Shown: positions 17,232 through 26,906, numbered from the stretch's first letter. The stretch: DNA of 64,000 nt from Bacteroidales bacterium (GCA_017395045.1 JAFPWG010000012.1:124001-188000); one strand, 5' to 3'. Numbers and translations: made by a program. Notes: a model not told the origin generated them from the letters alone.

Positions 17232-18828
17232 CCTGCTCGTGCCGCTGGGCGTCTTCGGGCAGCCGTATCGCGCTGTCGTGGGGGAGAGCATCTGGAACGG
17301 CAGCCAGAATCCGGCCGGGTGGCGCGCACCGGATTATAACCCGGATGTATTGAGGTCCCATGTCAATGCCGAGTACTTCGACAAGAGCCGCGACGCCCGC
17401 TATGCGGAGGCCGCCCTGTACGGCACGTACGAAGACGGCGGTTTCAAGCCACCGCACGGCGGCCGCGACGTCTGGACGGCCGGCGTACGGGCCGCCTCGC
17501 TGATGGACCTTTCCCAGACCACCTTGTTTGGAAACGTCCGTTTCGAGCAGCGGAATTCACAGGAGATGTTCGGCTCGATGTTCCTCCAGCCGGGCCAGTA
17601 TCCCATTGACGTTCTGGAGTTTACGCCGGGTCCCAAGATTCGGCAGACTTACTCCGTGGCCGGAGGCCTTGCCCGGGAAGTGGGCATCAACTGGGTGTTC
17701 GGCCTCCAGGCGGGATTCGAATCCTCCAATTATGCGAAACGGAAGGATATCCGCCATACGAATTACGCCCTGAACCTGTCCGTTTCCCCCGGAGTCCTGT
17801 ATCATTGGCACATCCAGCAGGACGTCGACCTGGACCTCGGTCTCTCCTATCGCTTCCGGAAGACTTCCGAATCCGTGGATGCGGAGCAAGTGGGCGCAGC
17901 CACGGCGGAAACCTATTATGCCTTCCTCAACAAAGGAATGAATTACGGCACCTACCAGGTCTGGGACGGGGCCGGCATCCACCTGGACGAGGCGGGCGTA
18001 GGCCTGCTTCCGGTAACTGAAATCACGCACGGCGGGGCTGTCCAGGCCTGTTTGCAGAGCATGATCCTGCTGGAGGCGGGATATGATTATTCGGAAGGTC
18101 TTGTGGGTGAGAAAGGCTATGACTGGTTCCGTTTCCCCGGACACGGGGGACATGTCGACTTCACCTTCCGGATGCCTCCGGGAATCGTCCTGGATTCCTA
18201 TATGCTGTTCTTCCGGGCCCATCTGGAATCCCGTACGCAGACGCTCCGGGAGGCCGTCCTGGACAAGGAAACGTCCGGCGGCGTCACCACGCCGTCCATC
18301 TACGGATACAACCGTGTCTATCGCCGGAAGAACGGCGAAGAACGCTACAGCGCAAGCCTGACCGGACCGGGATGGCTCCGCCAGCTGCAGCTGGAATACG
18401 GATACCGGCCGGGCCGGGAGTATTCCACCCTGACCTACCCGTATGTCGATACGCTTTCGACGGCCGTCCGCCATCTGGAGCTCTCCGGCCGCATCGGCTT
18501 GCTGGCAGATCCTTATGCCACCGGGCCTGCGCCCTGGGAACTCTTTTTCCGCGTCCGGGGCCAATGGGGCAGCTGCCACGAGCAGGGACTCGTGGTTACG
18601 GACGAATCCGCCGTCCCCGATAGCGAACCCTTCCGCCTGGTGTCGGACTGGGAGCGGAAGCGGGAGTTCATGACCGCACCCCGTATCGTGGGCGGTCTCG
18701 GCCTCCGGCGGAACCTTCCCCGGGGACTGTATCTGGAAGCATCCGGTTCCTACACGCGCGCTTTCCGGCTCGAATTCCTGGGAAGCGACCGCTGGCAGGC
18801 CGGCCTGACGTTGGGATGTAATTTTTAA
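17191..18828 (+). CDS. DUF6850-type outer-membrane beta-barrel protein, copy 1
   Basis: A protein of 545 residues with a signal region RYKACIISLLVPLGVFG. The body is rich in aromatic beta strands (for example FNKGMNYG-like AFLNKGMNYGTYQVWDG, and the closing strands SGSYTRAFRLEFLGSDRWQ and LTLGCNF), as expected of a barrel. The family assignment to DUF6850 rests on recall of LFGNVRFEQRNSQEMFGSM-type sequences and on its position after DUF4876. The second ATG at 17200 (MRARYK) is an equally possible start. It overlaps the DUF4876 gene and lies nine bases before a diverged paralogue. Confidence 0.75.
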   Translation: MTSMRARYKACIISLLVPLGVFGQPYRAVVGESIWNGSQNPAGWRAPDYNPDVLRSHVNAEYFDKSRDARYAEAALYGTYEDGGFKPPHGGRDVWTAGVRAASLMDLSQTTLFGNVRFEQRNSQEMFGSMFLQPGQYPIDVLEFTPGPKIRQTYSVAGGLAREVGINWVFGLQAGFESSNYAKRKDIRHTNYALNLSVSPGVLYHWHIQQDVDLDLGLSYRFRKTSESVDAEQVGAATAETYYAFLNKGMNYGTYQVWDGAGIHLDEAGVGLLPVTEITHGGAVQACLQSMILLEAGYDYSEGLVGEKGYDWFRFPGHGGHVDFTFRMPPGIVLDSYMLFFRAHLESRTQTLREAVLDKETSGGVTTPSIYGYNRVYRRKNGEERYSASLTGPGWLRQLQLEYGYRPGREYSTLTYPYVDTLSTAVRHLELSGRIGLLADPYATGPAPWELFFRVRGQWGSCHEQGLVVTDESAVPDSEPFRLVSDWERKREFMTAPRIVGGLGLRRNLPRGLYLEASGSYTRAFRLEFLGSDRWQAGLTLGCNF

Positions 18829-18837
18829 ACGAGAGAT

Positions 18838-20256
18838 ATGAAGAGGGTATTGATGTTTGCAGGAATCGCTCTCTGCCTGTTTTCTCCGGCCCTCCTGAGC
18901 GGTCAGGAGACAGGCTTGCTCCGTCTGGACGAGAAACACAGGGCTCCCCGGAACGAAATTTCGCTCTGGAGCGGAATAGAAGACGGACGGTTCCGTCCCA
19001 TTTTCGAGCCCTATTTCCAATGGTCGGCCGGGACGGAGGCCCGTCTTGTCCGCCATGGGGCCCATGCCTCGTGGACCGGGTCCATCTCCCTTGAACAGAA
19101 GTCCGGGAAGTATAACCGGTCGTCCCTGTTCGTCGAGCCCGATTATTTCCCGATGGACCTCCTGGATTATACGTCCGGGACAGGGTCCCGCCAGACCGGC
19201 CGCCTGGAAACCGGTTTCCTGGCAGACCTCTCATACTTGTGGGCGATGGGCCTGAATGCCACCATCAAGGCAACGAACGATTCGAGGCGGTCGGCCTTTC
19301 GTCATTCGTCCTTCGGGATGGAAGCGGAGCTGGAGCCCGTCCTCACTTTCCGGTCGGACGACGACGCGTGCATCGTTTCGTCCTATCTGGTCCGCCTGCG
19401 GACGGAAAGGGTCAAGATGGACCCGTCGAATGTCGATGCGGAGGGCGTCCTGCCGTTTTTCTTCGACAAGGGAATGGGCTATGGTGCGAGCGTGTATGAT
19501 CCGGACCAGGGCATCTTCCCGGTGCTGGAATTCGCCCACGGATTCAACGAAGAATACCACAGTCCGGAGTTCTCCGGCGGCTTCGGAATCGTCTGGAAAC
19601 GCGGCCGGGCGGGGGATGGGGACTATTCCCGTTTCCGTTTTCCGGGCAGCACGCTGAAGGGTTTCTTCGAAACGCTCCGGGAGGGCTTCGAGGTGGACCG
19701 GACCTACCGCATTTCCTATCAGCGCATGCGCGACCAGCTCCGGGAAATCCTGGACTCCGGGGATGGATACGAGTCCGATTCGGACCGGGTCGGCCGGAGC
19801 GTGGATTTCAAGGTCGGATTCTTGCCCCACAAAGGCGTCCTCAAGAGTATCACGCTGGACCTGGACGGCAATTATTGGATCGAGAGCGCTGCCGCGCGCG
19901 TGATTTCGGACCAGACCCAGCGTCTGGACGCGTCCGCAACCCTGCTCGCCAGCCTTTCCATGGAAGACATCGACGTGGACCTCAACGTGATGGGCGGCAA
20001 GGGCTTTTGGCTGGACCGCGGCCAAGTAGACAATCCGCTGGCGCAAGAAGTCCGGCTGACGGAGAACTGGCTCAGCAAAATGGAGTATTACATGGCTCCC
20101 AGGATCGGGATGGGCGGCGCCCTGACCTACCGCTTCCCCGCCGTCGAGGGCTTGTCCCTCCAACTGTTTGGTTATTGGACCCGCGCGTTCAACGCCACCT
20201 ATCTGGGTGGAAAGAACCGGGAAACCGTTACCCTGAAAGTCGAATACAATTATTGA
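18838..20256 (+). CDS. DUF6850-type outer-membrane beta-barrel protein, copy 2
   Basis: A protein of 472 residues with signal peptide MKRVLMFAGIALCLFSPALLSG. It is a diverged paralogue of the preceding gene: FFFDKGMGYGASVYD matches AFLNKGMNYGTYQVWD, FPVLEFAHG matches LPVTEITHG, and GYWTRAFNATYLGGKNRE matches GSYTRAFRLEFLGSDRW, all in the same order. It is about 70 residues shorter. Two tandem copies suggest either two subunits of one barrel complex or divergence in what each contacts. An aromatic last residue (EYNY) is typical of outer-membrane barrels. Confidence 0.75.
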   Translation: MKRVLMFAGIALCLFSPALLSGQETGLLRLDEKHRAPRNEISLWSGIEDGRFRPIFEPYFQWSAGTEARLVRHGAHASWTGSISLEQKSGKYNRSSLFVEPDYFPMDLLDYTSGTGSRQTGRLETGFLADLSYLWAMGLNATIKATNDSRRSAFRHSSFGMEAELEPVLTFRSDDDACIVSSYLVRLRTERVKMDPSNVDAEGVLPFFFDKGMGYGASVYDPDQGIFPVLEFAHGFNEEYHSPEFSGGFGIVWKRGRAGDGDYSRFRFPGSTLKGFFETLREGFEVDRTYRISYQRMRDQLREILDSGDGYESDSDRVGRSVDFKVGFLPHKGVLKSITLDLDGNYWIESAAARVISDQTQRLDASATLLASLSMEDIDVDLNVMGGKGFWLDRGQVDNPLAQEVRLTENWLSKMEYYMAPRIGMGGALTYRFPAVEGLSLQLFGYWTRAFNATYLGGKNRETVTLKVEYNY

Positions 20257-20271
20257 TAAACACATTGTGAT

Positions 20272-21858
20272 ATGAAGAAGGCACTTATCCTGGCAGGTGC
20301 GGCCGTCCTGGCCCTCGTTTCCTGCAACAAAAACCCTGAATCCCAGCCGGTGGACTATTCACAGTTCAACGTGCGCATCGAGCCGGTCATTACCCGCGCC
20401 ACCGAAACCAATTTCGAGAATGGCGACCAGATCGGCCTCACCATCCTCCGCGCCGCGGGCGCATATGCTGAAAATGCCCGGCTTACTTATGACGGAGCCG
20501 CCTTCTCCGGCGACCTGAAGTGGTACGAAGAGGGTACCGAAGCGTCCACGCTCAAGGCCTATTATCCGTACGCATCCACCTTCCCGACGTCGTTCACCGT
20601 GGCTGCGGACCAGTCCGCCGGAACGGCATCTTCCGACTTTGTCTCCGCCGTAAAGGAGGAGGTCCTTCCGACCGCCAACGAGGTTGCGATGGTGTTCAAG
20701 CACCGGCTCAGCCGCCTGGTCGTGACGGCTCAGAACAACTCCGGAATGCCCATCGAGAGCGTTGTCTTCAAGGGGATCATCCCCACCGCCACGATTGCCG
20801 ACGACCTCACGGCGACGGTTTCCGCATCGGCGGAAGCAATTGATATCAAGGCGTTTGCCGACGGAGATAAGTACTATGCCATCGTTCCGGGCCAGAAGGT
20901 CGCCCTGGAGGTGGTCGTGACTGCCGGCGGCAAGGCGCTCTCCCAGAAGCTCACCGAAGCCACCCTGGAAGCCGGCAAGCAGTACAGCGTCTCCATCATC
21001 GTGAACAAGGACGAGATCAAGGTCGTCCTCGCGGGCGAGATCGAGAACTGGGGCGACGGCGGAGAGATTTCCGGTGAAGGAAGCGACGAGGACTTCGTTG
21101 AGAATCTGGAAGAGGGATACTTCACCTATGCCGGCGTCAAGTACGACGTCGTAAAGATGAAGGACGGCAAGTGGTGGATGGCCCAGAACCTGGCCTATTT
21201 GCCGGAAGGCTACACCCCGGCCACGGAACTGAGCGCCGTCACCGCCGGCGTCTTCGCTCCGATTCAGGTCAATGCCGCCAAGACGGCCGCTGAATTCACC
21301 ACCGACCCGGCCGTCGTGGCCAAGAACGGTTACCTGTATCAGGCCGAAGTCGCATTGGGCCTGAAGGTCGGCGACCTGAAGAGCGTTGAAGAAGCCCAGG
21401 CGCTGGAAGGAGCCCAGGGCATCTGCCCGCAAGGCTGGCACGTACCTACCGGCGCCGACATCATCGCCCTTGTGGGCAAGGCCGTCTCGCCGCTCTCGAA
21501 CAACCCGGACGCCCCGTACTACAATGGCGCCAACGGCTCCATCTCGCTCCTGAACGCCGACGGTTTCAACATGGACGCTTTCGGAGCCGTTTCCATCCAG
21601 GACAACACAAAGACGGCCGGAACCTTCATGGGCTGGGCGTCGGGTTATCCCGACAAGATTTCTTCCGGTATGTTCTGCGGCTCCACCTATGCGAGCGTGA
21701 CCTACAATACTTCCGGAGACGAGACATCGGGCGTGAAGAACCTTCAGTTCTTCGGTTTCATGCCCATGACCAACAAGGCCACCGAAGCTGACTACACCTG
21801 CAACGGCACCAAGGTGAGCTACCGCATCGCCGGTCCGGTCCGCTGCGTCAGGGACTAG
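20272..21858 (+). CDS. Fimbrillin-like lipoprotein with FISUMP domain
   Basis: A protein of 528 residues beginning MKKALILAGAAVLALVSC, with the lipobox cysteine at residue 18. The N-terminal half (about 25-260) resembles the fimbrillin/Mfa-like family (YYPYASTFPTSFTVAADQ, FKHRLSRLVV, YAIVPGQ). The C-terminal half carries the FISUMP (Fibrobacter succinogenes major paralogous) signature: DGKWWMAQNLAYLP, ICPQGWHVPTGADI and ending RIAGPVRCVRD. The combination suggests a surface-exposed structural or binding protein. Codons are strongly biased to G/C third positions with many GCC and AAG, suggesting high expression. It sits 15 bases after the barrel copy and four bases before the peptidase start. 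Confidence 0.8.
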   Translation: MKKALILAGAAVLALVSCNKNPESQPVDYSQFNVRIEPVITRATETNFENGDQIGLTILRAAGAYAENARLTYDGAAFSGDLKWYEEGTEASTLKAYYPYASTFPTSFTVAADQSAGTASSDFVSAVKEEVLPTANEVAMVFKHRLSRLVVTAQNNSGMPIESVVFKGIIPTATIADDLTATVSASAEAIDIKAFADGDKYYAIVPGQKVALEVVVTAGGKALSQKLTEATLEAGKQYSVSIIVNKDEIKVVLAGEIENWGDGGEISGEGSDEDFVENLEEGYFTYAGVKYDVVKMKDGKWWMAQNLAYLPEGYTPATELSAVTAGVFAPIQVNAAKTAAEFTTDPAVVAKNGYLYQAEVALGLKVGDLKSVEEAQALEGAQGICPQGWHVPTGADIIALVGKAVSPLSNNPDAPYYNGANGSISLLNADGFNMDAFGAVSIQDNTKTAGTFMGWASGYPDKISSGMFCGSTYASVTYNTSGDETSGVKNLQFFGFMPMTNKATEADYTCNGTKVSYRIAGPVRCVRD

Positions 21859-21861
21859 TTT

Positions 21862-23784
21862 ATGAAACGCACGACACTCATCGCCGCCCTGCTCTTCGTG
21901 AGCGTGGCGGCGATGGCCGATGAAGGGATGTGGATGATCCACGCCCTGGACCAGGCCCTGGAAAAGAAGATGCAGGAGCGGGGTTTGCAGCTCTCCGCCC
22001 GGGAAATCTACAATGCCGACGCCCCCGGCGCGACGGTTGCCGACGCCATCGTCTCCCTGGGATTCTACTGCACGGCCAGCGTCATCTCCGACGAAGGGCT
22101 CCTGATTACGAACCACCACTGCGCCTACAGCGACCTCTCCGACCTGTCCACCCCGGAAAAGAACTATCTGGAAGACGGCTATTGGGCTTTCTACCGGAAG
22201 GACGAAATCCCCCTGCGCGGGAAGGAAGTGTTCTTCCTGAAACGCGTCCTGGACGTGACGGACGAAGTGGCAGCGCTGAAAGATTCGCTGCAGCGGGCCG
22301 GCGCTCCCTTCGGGTCACGGCGCCTGTCTTCCCTGATGGAGCGCAAATATGCCGCCCGGACGGGCCTGGAGGCCTCCCTGGACGTGATGTGGTCCGGTGA
22401 AAAGTACTACCTGTCCCTTTATAAAAAGTATACCGACATCCGCCTTGTGGGCGCCCCGCCCGTGAACGTCGCCGCGTTCGGCGGCGACGAAGACAACTGG
22501 GAGTGGCCGCAGCACAAGGCCGATTTCGCCCTGTACCGCATCTATGACCACGGGGAGCCGCTTCATTCGCCCTGGCACCTGCGCCTTTCGCAGGCGGGTT
22601 TCCGGGAAGGCGACTACGCGATGGTCATCGGCTATCCCGGACGTACCGACCGCTACAGCAGTTCCTATAAGGTCGATTACCTGGAGCGCGTTGAGCGTCC
22701 GGTGACGAACCGACTCCGCGGCCACCAGATGGAGATCGTCCGGAAGTGGATGGACGTGGATCCGGACATCCGGATGAAATATTCCGACTGGTTCTTCTCC
22801 CTGTCCAACGTGCAGGAGATGCAGGAGGGAGAAGTGCTGTGTTTCAAGCGTTTCCGCGTCGTGGACGAAAAAAGGGCCCAGGAAAGGGACCTTCCGGCCG
22901 ACATCCTGAAAGGCCTTGCCGACGAGTACGCCGCCACCGAAGAAGTCGAACTCCTGAAGACCTATTACCGCGAGACGATGGTCCGCGGCATCCGGGTTGC
23001 TCCCACGATGCTCCGGATGGCCAATGCCAAGGGGAACAAGGATGAAATCTACCGCCGCGGCATCGCCGAACTGGACCCGCGTGTGGAAAAGGACCTTCTC
23101 GCCTACTCGCTGGAGGAGTATTTCGGGCATATCCCGGCCCATGTCCTGGGTCACCGGCAGGATTCGCTCAGGAACCGTTTCGCGGGGGATTGGAAGGCGA
23201 TGTCGGAATACCTCTGGGACCACCCGTATGAGCTGTCCGACTTCATTACAGAGGTAAAGATCGCCGATTTCAACGCCTTGGAGCGCCACACGGGCGACCT
23301 GTTGGAACTCACGCGCGCCTATACGCGTGCATTATATAAGGACCGCGCGGACAAGGGCATCGTCCAGTATCCCGACGCGAACTCCACCATGCGCCTCACC
23401 TACGGTCGCGTCTCCTCGCTGGAGCCCTGGGATGCGGTCTATACATCCTGGTACTCCACCGCCCGCGGCATCCGGGAGAAATACGACCCCGCGGTGCACG
23501 ATTTCGCCCCGCCGGCAGACTTCGTGACGGCCGTCGCTGCCTATGACGGCCCCGTGAATTTCCTCACGGACAATGATATAACCGGCGGGAACTCCGGCTC
23601 CCCCGTCCTGAACGCCCGGGGCGAACTCATCGGCCTGGCCTTCGACGGCAACAAGGAATCCCTCGCCTCCGACGCTTCCTACACCCCGGATTACAACAAG
23701 TGCGTGTGCGTGGACATCCGCTACATCCTGTGGATCCTCCGCGACTACGCGGGTCTCGAACGGGTCCTCAGGGAACTCGAATAG
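21862..23784 (+). CDS. S46-family dipeptidyl peptidase (DPP7/DPP11-like)
   Basis: A protein of 640 residues with signal peptide MKRTTLIAALLFVSVAAMA and mature start DEGMWM, as in S46 peptidases. The chymotrypsin-like triad is visible: histidine in LITNHHCAYS (about 82-91), an aspartate in the DNWEWPQHKADFALYR region, and serine S578 in TGGNSGSPV. S46 enzymes remove dipeptides from the N-terminus of peptides in the periplasm, feeding amino-acid fermenters. The residue that decides between hydrophobic and acidic P1 preference could not be placed with certainty. It is about 70 residues shorter than the usual 700-720, mostly in the helical domain. Last gene of the operon, followed by a terminator. 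Confidence 0.9.
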   Translation: MKRTTLIAALLFVSVAAMADEGMWMIHALDQALEKKMQERGLQLSAREIYNADAPGATVADAIVSLGFYCTASVISDEGLLITNHHCAYSDLSDLSTPEKNYLEDGYWAFYRKDEIPLRGKEVFFLKRVLDVTDEVAALKDSLQRAGAPFGSRRLSSLMERKYAARTGLEASLDVMWSGEKYYLSLYKKYTDIRLVGAPPVNVAAFGGDEDNWEWPQHKADFALYRIYDHGEPLHSPWHLRLSQAGFREGDYAMVIGYPGRTDRYSSSYKVDYLERVERPVTNRLRGHQMEIVRKWMDVDPDIRMKYSDWFFSLSNVQEMQEGEVLCFKRFRVVDEKRAQERDLPADILKGLADEYAATEEVELLKTYYRETMVRGIRVAPTMLRMANAKGNKDEIYRRGIAELDPRVEKDLLAYSLEEYFGHIPAHVLGHRQDSLRNRFAGDWKAMSEYLWDHPYELSDFITEVKIADFNALERHTGDLLELTRAYTRALYKDRADKGIVQYPDANSTMRLTYGRVSSLEPWDAVYTSWYSTARGIREKYDPAVHDFAPPADFVTAVAAYDGPVNFLTDNDITGGNSGSPVLNARGELIGLAFDGNKESLASDASYTPDYNKCVCVDIRYILWILRDYAGLERVLRELE

Positions 23785-23800
23785 GCGGGAACCGGATATG

Positions 23801-23834
23801 AAAGAAGGCTGACTCCGAGGAGCCAGCCTTCTTT
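23801..23834. terminator. Bidirectional terminator between the S46 gene and secDF
   Basis: Sixteen-base arms AAAGAAGGCTGACTCC and GGAGCCAGCCTTCTTT pair with one mismatch around a two-base centre. It lies between converging genes. Confidence 0.8.
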
Positions 23835-23851
23835 GCATTCAGCCTTGACGG

Positions 23852-26773
23852 TTACTTCTTCTTGGTGGTGGCGTCGTACATGACCGGGGTACCGATCATG
23901 ATGGAAGCGTAGGTACCGATGAGGATACCGAGGCAGAGGGCCACGGCCAGACCGCGGATGCTCTCGCCGCCGAAGATCGCGATGGCGAGCATCGGGAGGA
24001 GGGTGGACACGGAGGTGTTGACCGTACGGGTGAGGGTGGCGTTGAGAGCGGTGTTCACCGTCTCGCGGAAGTCTGCATTCGGGTGCAGGGCCTTCTGCTC
24101 ACGGATACGGTCGAAGATAACCACGTTATCGTTGATGGCGTAACCGATGATGGTCAGGATAGCCGCAATGAACGTCTGGTCCACATCCAGGTTGAACGGC
24201 AGGATACCGTTGAACAGGGAGAAGAAGCCGATGACGATCAGGGCCGTGTGGGCGAGGGAGACCACGCCGCCGAGACCCCAGGTCCAGCCTTTGAACCGGA
24301 TGGCGATGTAGCCGAAGATCACGAGGAGGGCGAGGAACACGGCGATGAACGCGCTGCGGGTGATGTCACGGGCGATGGTCGGACCCACCTTGTCGGAGGA
24401 GACGATACCGTTCGGGTTCTCCAGGGTGGAGGTGAACTCCGCGAGGGAGGTCTCGCCGGCATAGAAGCCCTTCAGGGCATCGAACAGCAGGCTCTCGATC
24501 TCGGCGTCGACGGCGGTGTCCTCGGATTTGTTCTTGTACTGGGTGGTGATCTTCATCTGGGCGTCACCACCGAACTGCTTGACTTCCACGGAGTACTGGT
24601 CTTCGCCGGCGGCCTGGGCGGCAGCCTGGAAGGTGTTCTCCACGGCGGCGCGGACGTCCTCGGCCTTGACGCTCTGGTCGAAGCGGACGACGTAGGTGCG
24701 GCCACCGGTGAAATCGACACCGTAGCTGAAGCCCTTGAAGGCGATGCTGGCGATGCTGATGAGGATCAGGGCACCGGAGATGATGTAGGACCACTTCTTC
24801 GCACCGATGAAGTCAATATGGGTGTTCTTCAGGAAGTTCCGGGTGAGCTTGTTGGACAGGGTCACGGTCTTGCCCTTGGCGATCCGGTCGTCGAAGATGA
24901 TGCGGGTGATGAAGATGGAGGTCAGCACGGAAGTGATGATACCGATGATGAGGGTGGTGGCGAAGCCCTGGACCGGACCGGAACCGAAGATGTACAGGAT
25001 GATACCGGTGAGGAGGGTGGTCACCTGGCCGTCGATGATGGCGGAGTAGGCGTTCTTATAACCGTCGGCGACGGCCTTCGAGAAGCCCTTGCCCGCGGCC
25101 AGTTCTTCCTTGATGCGCTCATAGATGATCACGTTCGCATCTACGGCCATACCCAGGGTCAGGATGAGACCGGCGATACCCGGGAGGGTAAGGACGGCTC
25201 CGAAGGACACGAGGGTGCCGAAGAGCAGGAGGACGTTGCACAGCAGGGCGACGTCGGCGATCAGGCCGGCTCCCTGGTAGAAGAACACCATGTAGATGAG
25301 CACCAGGCAGAAGGCGATCAGGAAGGAGATCAGACCGGCGCGGATGGAAGCGGAACCGAGGGACGGACCCACGACCTGCTCCTGGATGATGGTGGCCGGA
25401 GCGGGGAGCTTACCGGACTTGAGGACGTTCGCGAGGTCTTCCGCCTCCTGGACGTCGAAGTTGCCGGTGATCTGGGAGCTGCCTCCGGTGATCTCGTTGA
25501 GCACGTTCGGATAGGAATACACGAGGCCGTCCAGGACGATGGCGATCTGCTTGCCGATGTTGTCCTTGGTCAGGCGGGCCCAGGCGGACGCGCCCTCGGC
25601 GTTCATGGTCATGGAGACGTGCGGCGCACCGCCGTTCTGGCGGCCGTCGAACTCCACGCTGGCGTCAGTCACGACACCGCCGTCGAGCGGGGCCTTGCCG
25701 TCACGGGAGGTGGCCTTGATGCCGACGAGGGCATACACGTTGCCGGCCTTGTCCAGGTACTCGGGGGTCTTCACGGTCCAGAGGCCGCGGAAGCCCTGAG
25801 GGAGAACGTCTTCAGCCATCGCAAGATAGCGGTTCACGGTCACGGTGTCCACGCCGTTGGCGTAGCCGATGGTGGCGTCGTTCGAGCCGCTGGGCTGCAG
25901 GACGCTGAGGAGCGGATTCGCGACGGCGGTGCTGTCGCCGAGGTTCGCGAGGATCTCGGCCACGCGGGCGTCGGCGGCGTACAGGTTCACCTCATTGGCC
26001 TGGTAGGTGGGCCAGAACTCGAGGGATGCGGTTCCCTGGAGGAGTTTGCGGACACGCTCCGGGTCCTTGACGCCCGGGAGCTCGATGAGGATCTTGCCGC
26101 TGTTCTCGATGCGCTGGATGTTCGGCTGGGTGACGCCGAAGCGGTCGATACGGTTGCGGAGCACGTTGAAGGAGTTGTCGATGGCGCTCTTGGCCTCGGC
26201 GCGGATCACGTCGATGACCTCCCGGTCGGTGGACTCGGGCTTCACCTTGTCGCGGAGCTCGTAGGTGCCGAAGATCTCGGCGAGCCGGCGGCCGTTCGCG
26301 TTCTCAGCCCAGGCGGTCTCGAACAGGCCGATGAAGTCCTGGCTGGAGTTGACATTGTTCTTCTTCGCGGCGTCGAGGGCCTTTACGAAGTCAGGATCGT
26401 TGGGATTGCCGGCGAGGGCCTTCACGAGGTCCTGGAGCTGGACCTGCAGCATGACGTTCATGCCGCCCTTGAGGTCGAGGCCCAGGTTGATTTCCTTCTC
26501 CTTGGCACCCTGGTAGGTGTATCCGAGATAGACCTTCTCGTTGCTGATGGAGTCGATGTAAGCCCGGTTGCGGATGTTGGCCACCGAGTCGAGGACGAAC
26601 TCCCGGACGTCGGCGGCGACGTTGTTCGCTTCAACGAACTGCTGAGCCTTTTCGGCGGCGATTTTGGCAGCCTTCTTCTCCTGGATGCGGGTGACCGCGG
26701 TGAAGGAAAGCTGCCAGATGCTGGCGATGGCGAGCAGGATGGCGAAAAGTCTGATTAAGCCTTTGCTTTGCAT
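23852..26773 (-). CDS. secDF: Fused protein translocase subunit SecDF
   Basis: A protein of 973 residues joining SecD and SecF in one chain, the usual arrangement in Bacteroidota. SecD features are the first membrane helix, LGLDLKGGMNVMLQVQ, the periplasmic part with RNRIDRFGVTQPNIQ, and five helices with GMAVDANVIIYERIKEE. The SecF half begins near YSYIISGALILISIASI and has YGVDFTGGRTYVVRF and NDNVVIFDRIREQ. It uses the proton gradient to pull proteins through SecYEG. It has its own promoter; the only downstream gene converges on it. Confidence 0.97.
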   Translation of the reverse strand: MQSKGLIRLFAILLAIASIWQLSFTAVTRIQEKKAAKIAAEKAQQFVEANNVAADVREFVLDSVANIRNRAYIDSISNEKVYLGYTYQGAKEKEINLGLDLKGGMNVMLQVQLQDLVKALAGNPNDPDFVKALDAAKKNNVNSSQDFIGLFETAWAENANGRRLAEIFGTYELRDKVKPESTDREVIDVIRAEAKSAIDNSFNVLRNRIDRFGVTQPNIQRIENSGKILIELPGVKDPERVRKLLQGTASLEFWPTYQANEVNLYAADARVAEILANLGDSTAVANPLLSVLQPSGSNDATIGYANGVDTVTVNRYLAMAEDVLPQGFRGLWTVKTPEYLDKAGNVYALVGIKATSRDGKAPLDGGVVTDASVEFDGRQNGGAPHVSMTMNAEGASAWARLTKDNIGKQIAIVLDGLVYSYPNVLNEITGGSSQITGNFDVQEAEDLANVLKSGKLPAPATIIQEQVVGPSLGSASIRAGLISFLIAFCLVLIYMVFFYQGAGLIADVALLCNVLLLFGTLVSFGAVLTLPGIAGLILTLGMAVDANVIIYERIKEELAAGKGFSKAVADGYKNAYSAIIDGQVTTLLTGIILYIFGSGPVQGFATTLIIGIITSVLTSIFITRIIFDDRIAKGKTVTLSNKLTRNFLKNTHIDFIGAKKWSYIISGALILISIASIAFKGFSYGVDFTGGRTYVVRFDQSVKAEDVRAAVENTFQAAAQAAGEDQYSVEVKQFGGDAQMKITTQYKNKSEDTAVDAEIESLLFDALKGFYAGETSLAEFTSTLENPNGIVSSDKVGPTIARDITRSAFIAVFLALLVIFGYIAIRFKGWTWGLGGVVSLAHTALIVIGFFSLFNGILPFNLDVDQTFIAAILTIIGYAINDNVVIFDRIREQKALHPNADFRETVNTALNATLTRTVNTSVSTLLPMLAIAIFGGESIRGLAVALCLGILIGTYASIMIGTPVMYDATTKKK

Positions 26774-26826
26774 GTTGTTAAGTTGTTATATTTTGTTTTC
26801 GTTTGCTTCGCGTAAAAATAAGGGTA

Positions 26827-26834
26827 CAAAAGTA
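26827..26834 (-). promoter_or_regulatory. -7 box for secDF
   Basis: The reverse strand reads TACTTTTG, a full TAnnTTTG match, 53 bp before the secDF ATG. The 5' leader is therefore about 50 nt, longer than usual here. Confidence 0.6.
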
Positions 26835-26875
26835 CGAATTTTTTCTGATAAACGAAGATTCTCGCAACTATTTCT

Positions 26876-26883
26876 TAATTTTG
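26876..26883 (+). promoter_or_regulatory. -7 box for the PD40-SPOR gene
   Basis: TAATTTTG matches TAnnTTTG and ends 23 bp before the GTG start at 26907. The rest of the 26774-26906 gap is AT-rich and holds only the two divergent promoters. Confidence 0.65.
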
Positions 26884-26906
26884 CACACCCAAAACGGCAT
26901 TTTCCG

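Noticed and set aside
24083..26758. An 891-residue open frame antisense to secDF
   Set aside because: It lies wholly within a clear secDF gene and its product is a G/D/E/V-rich run without folds.
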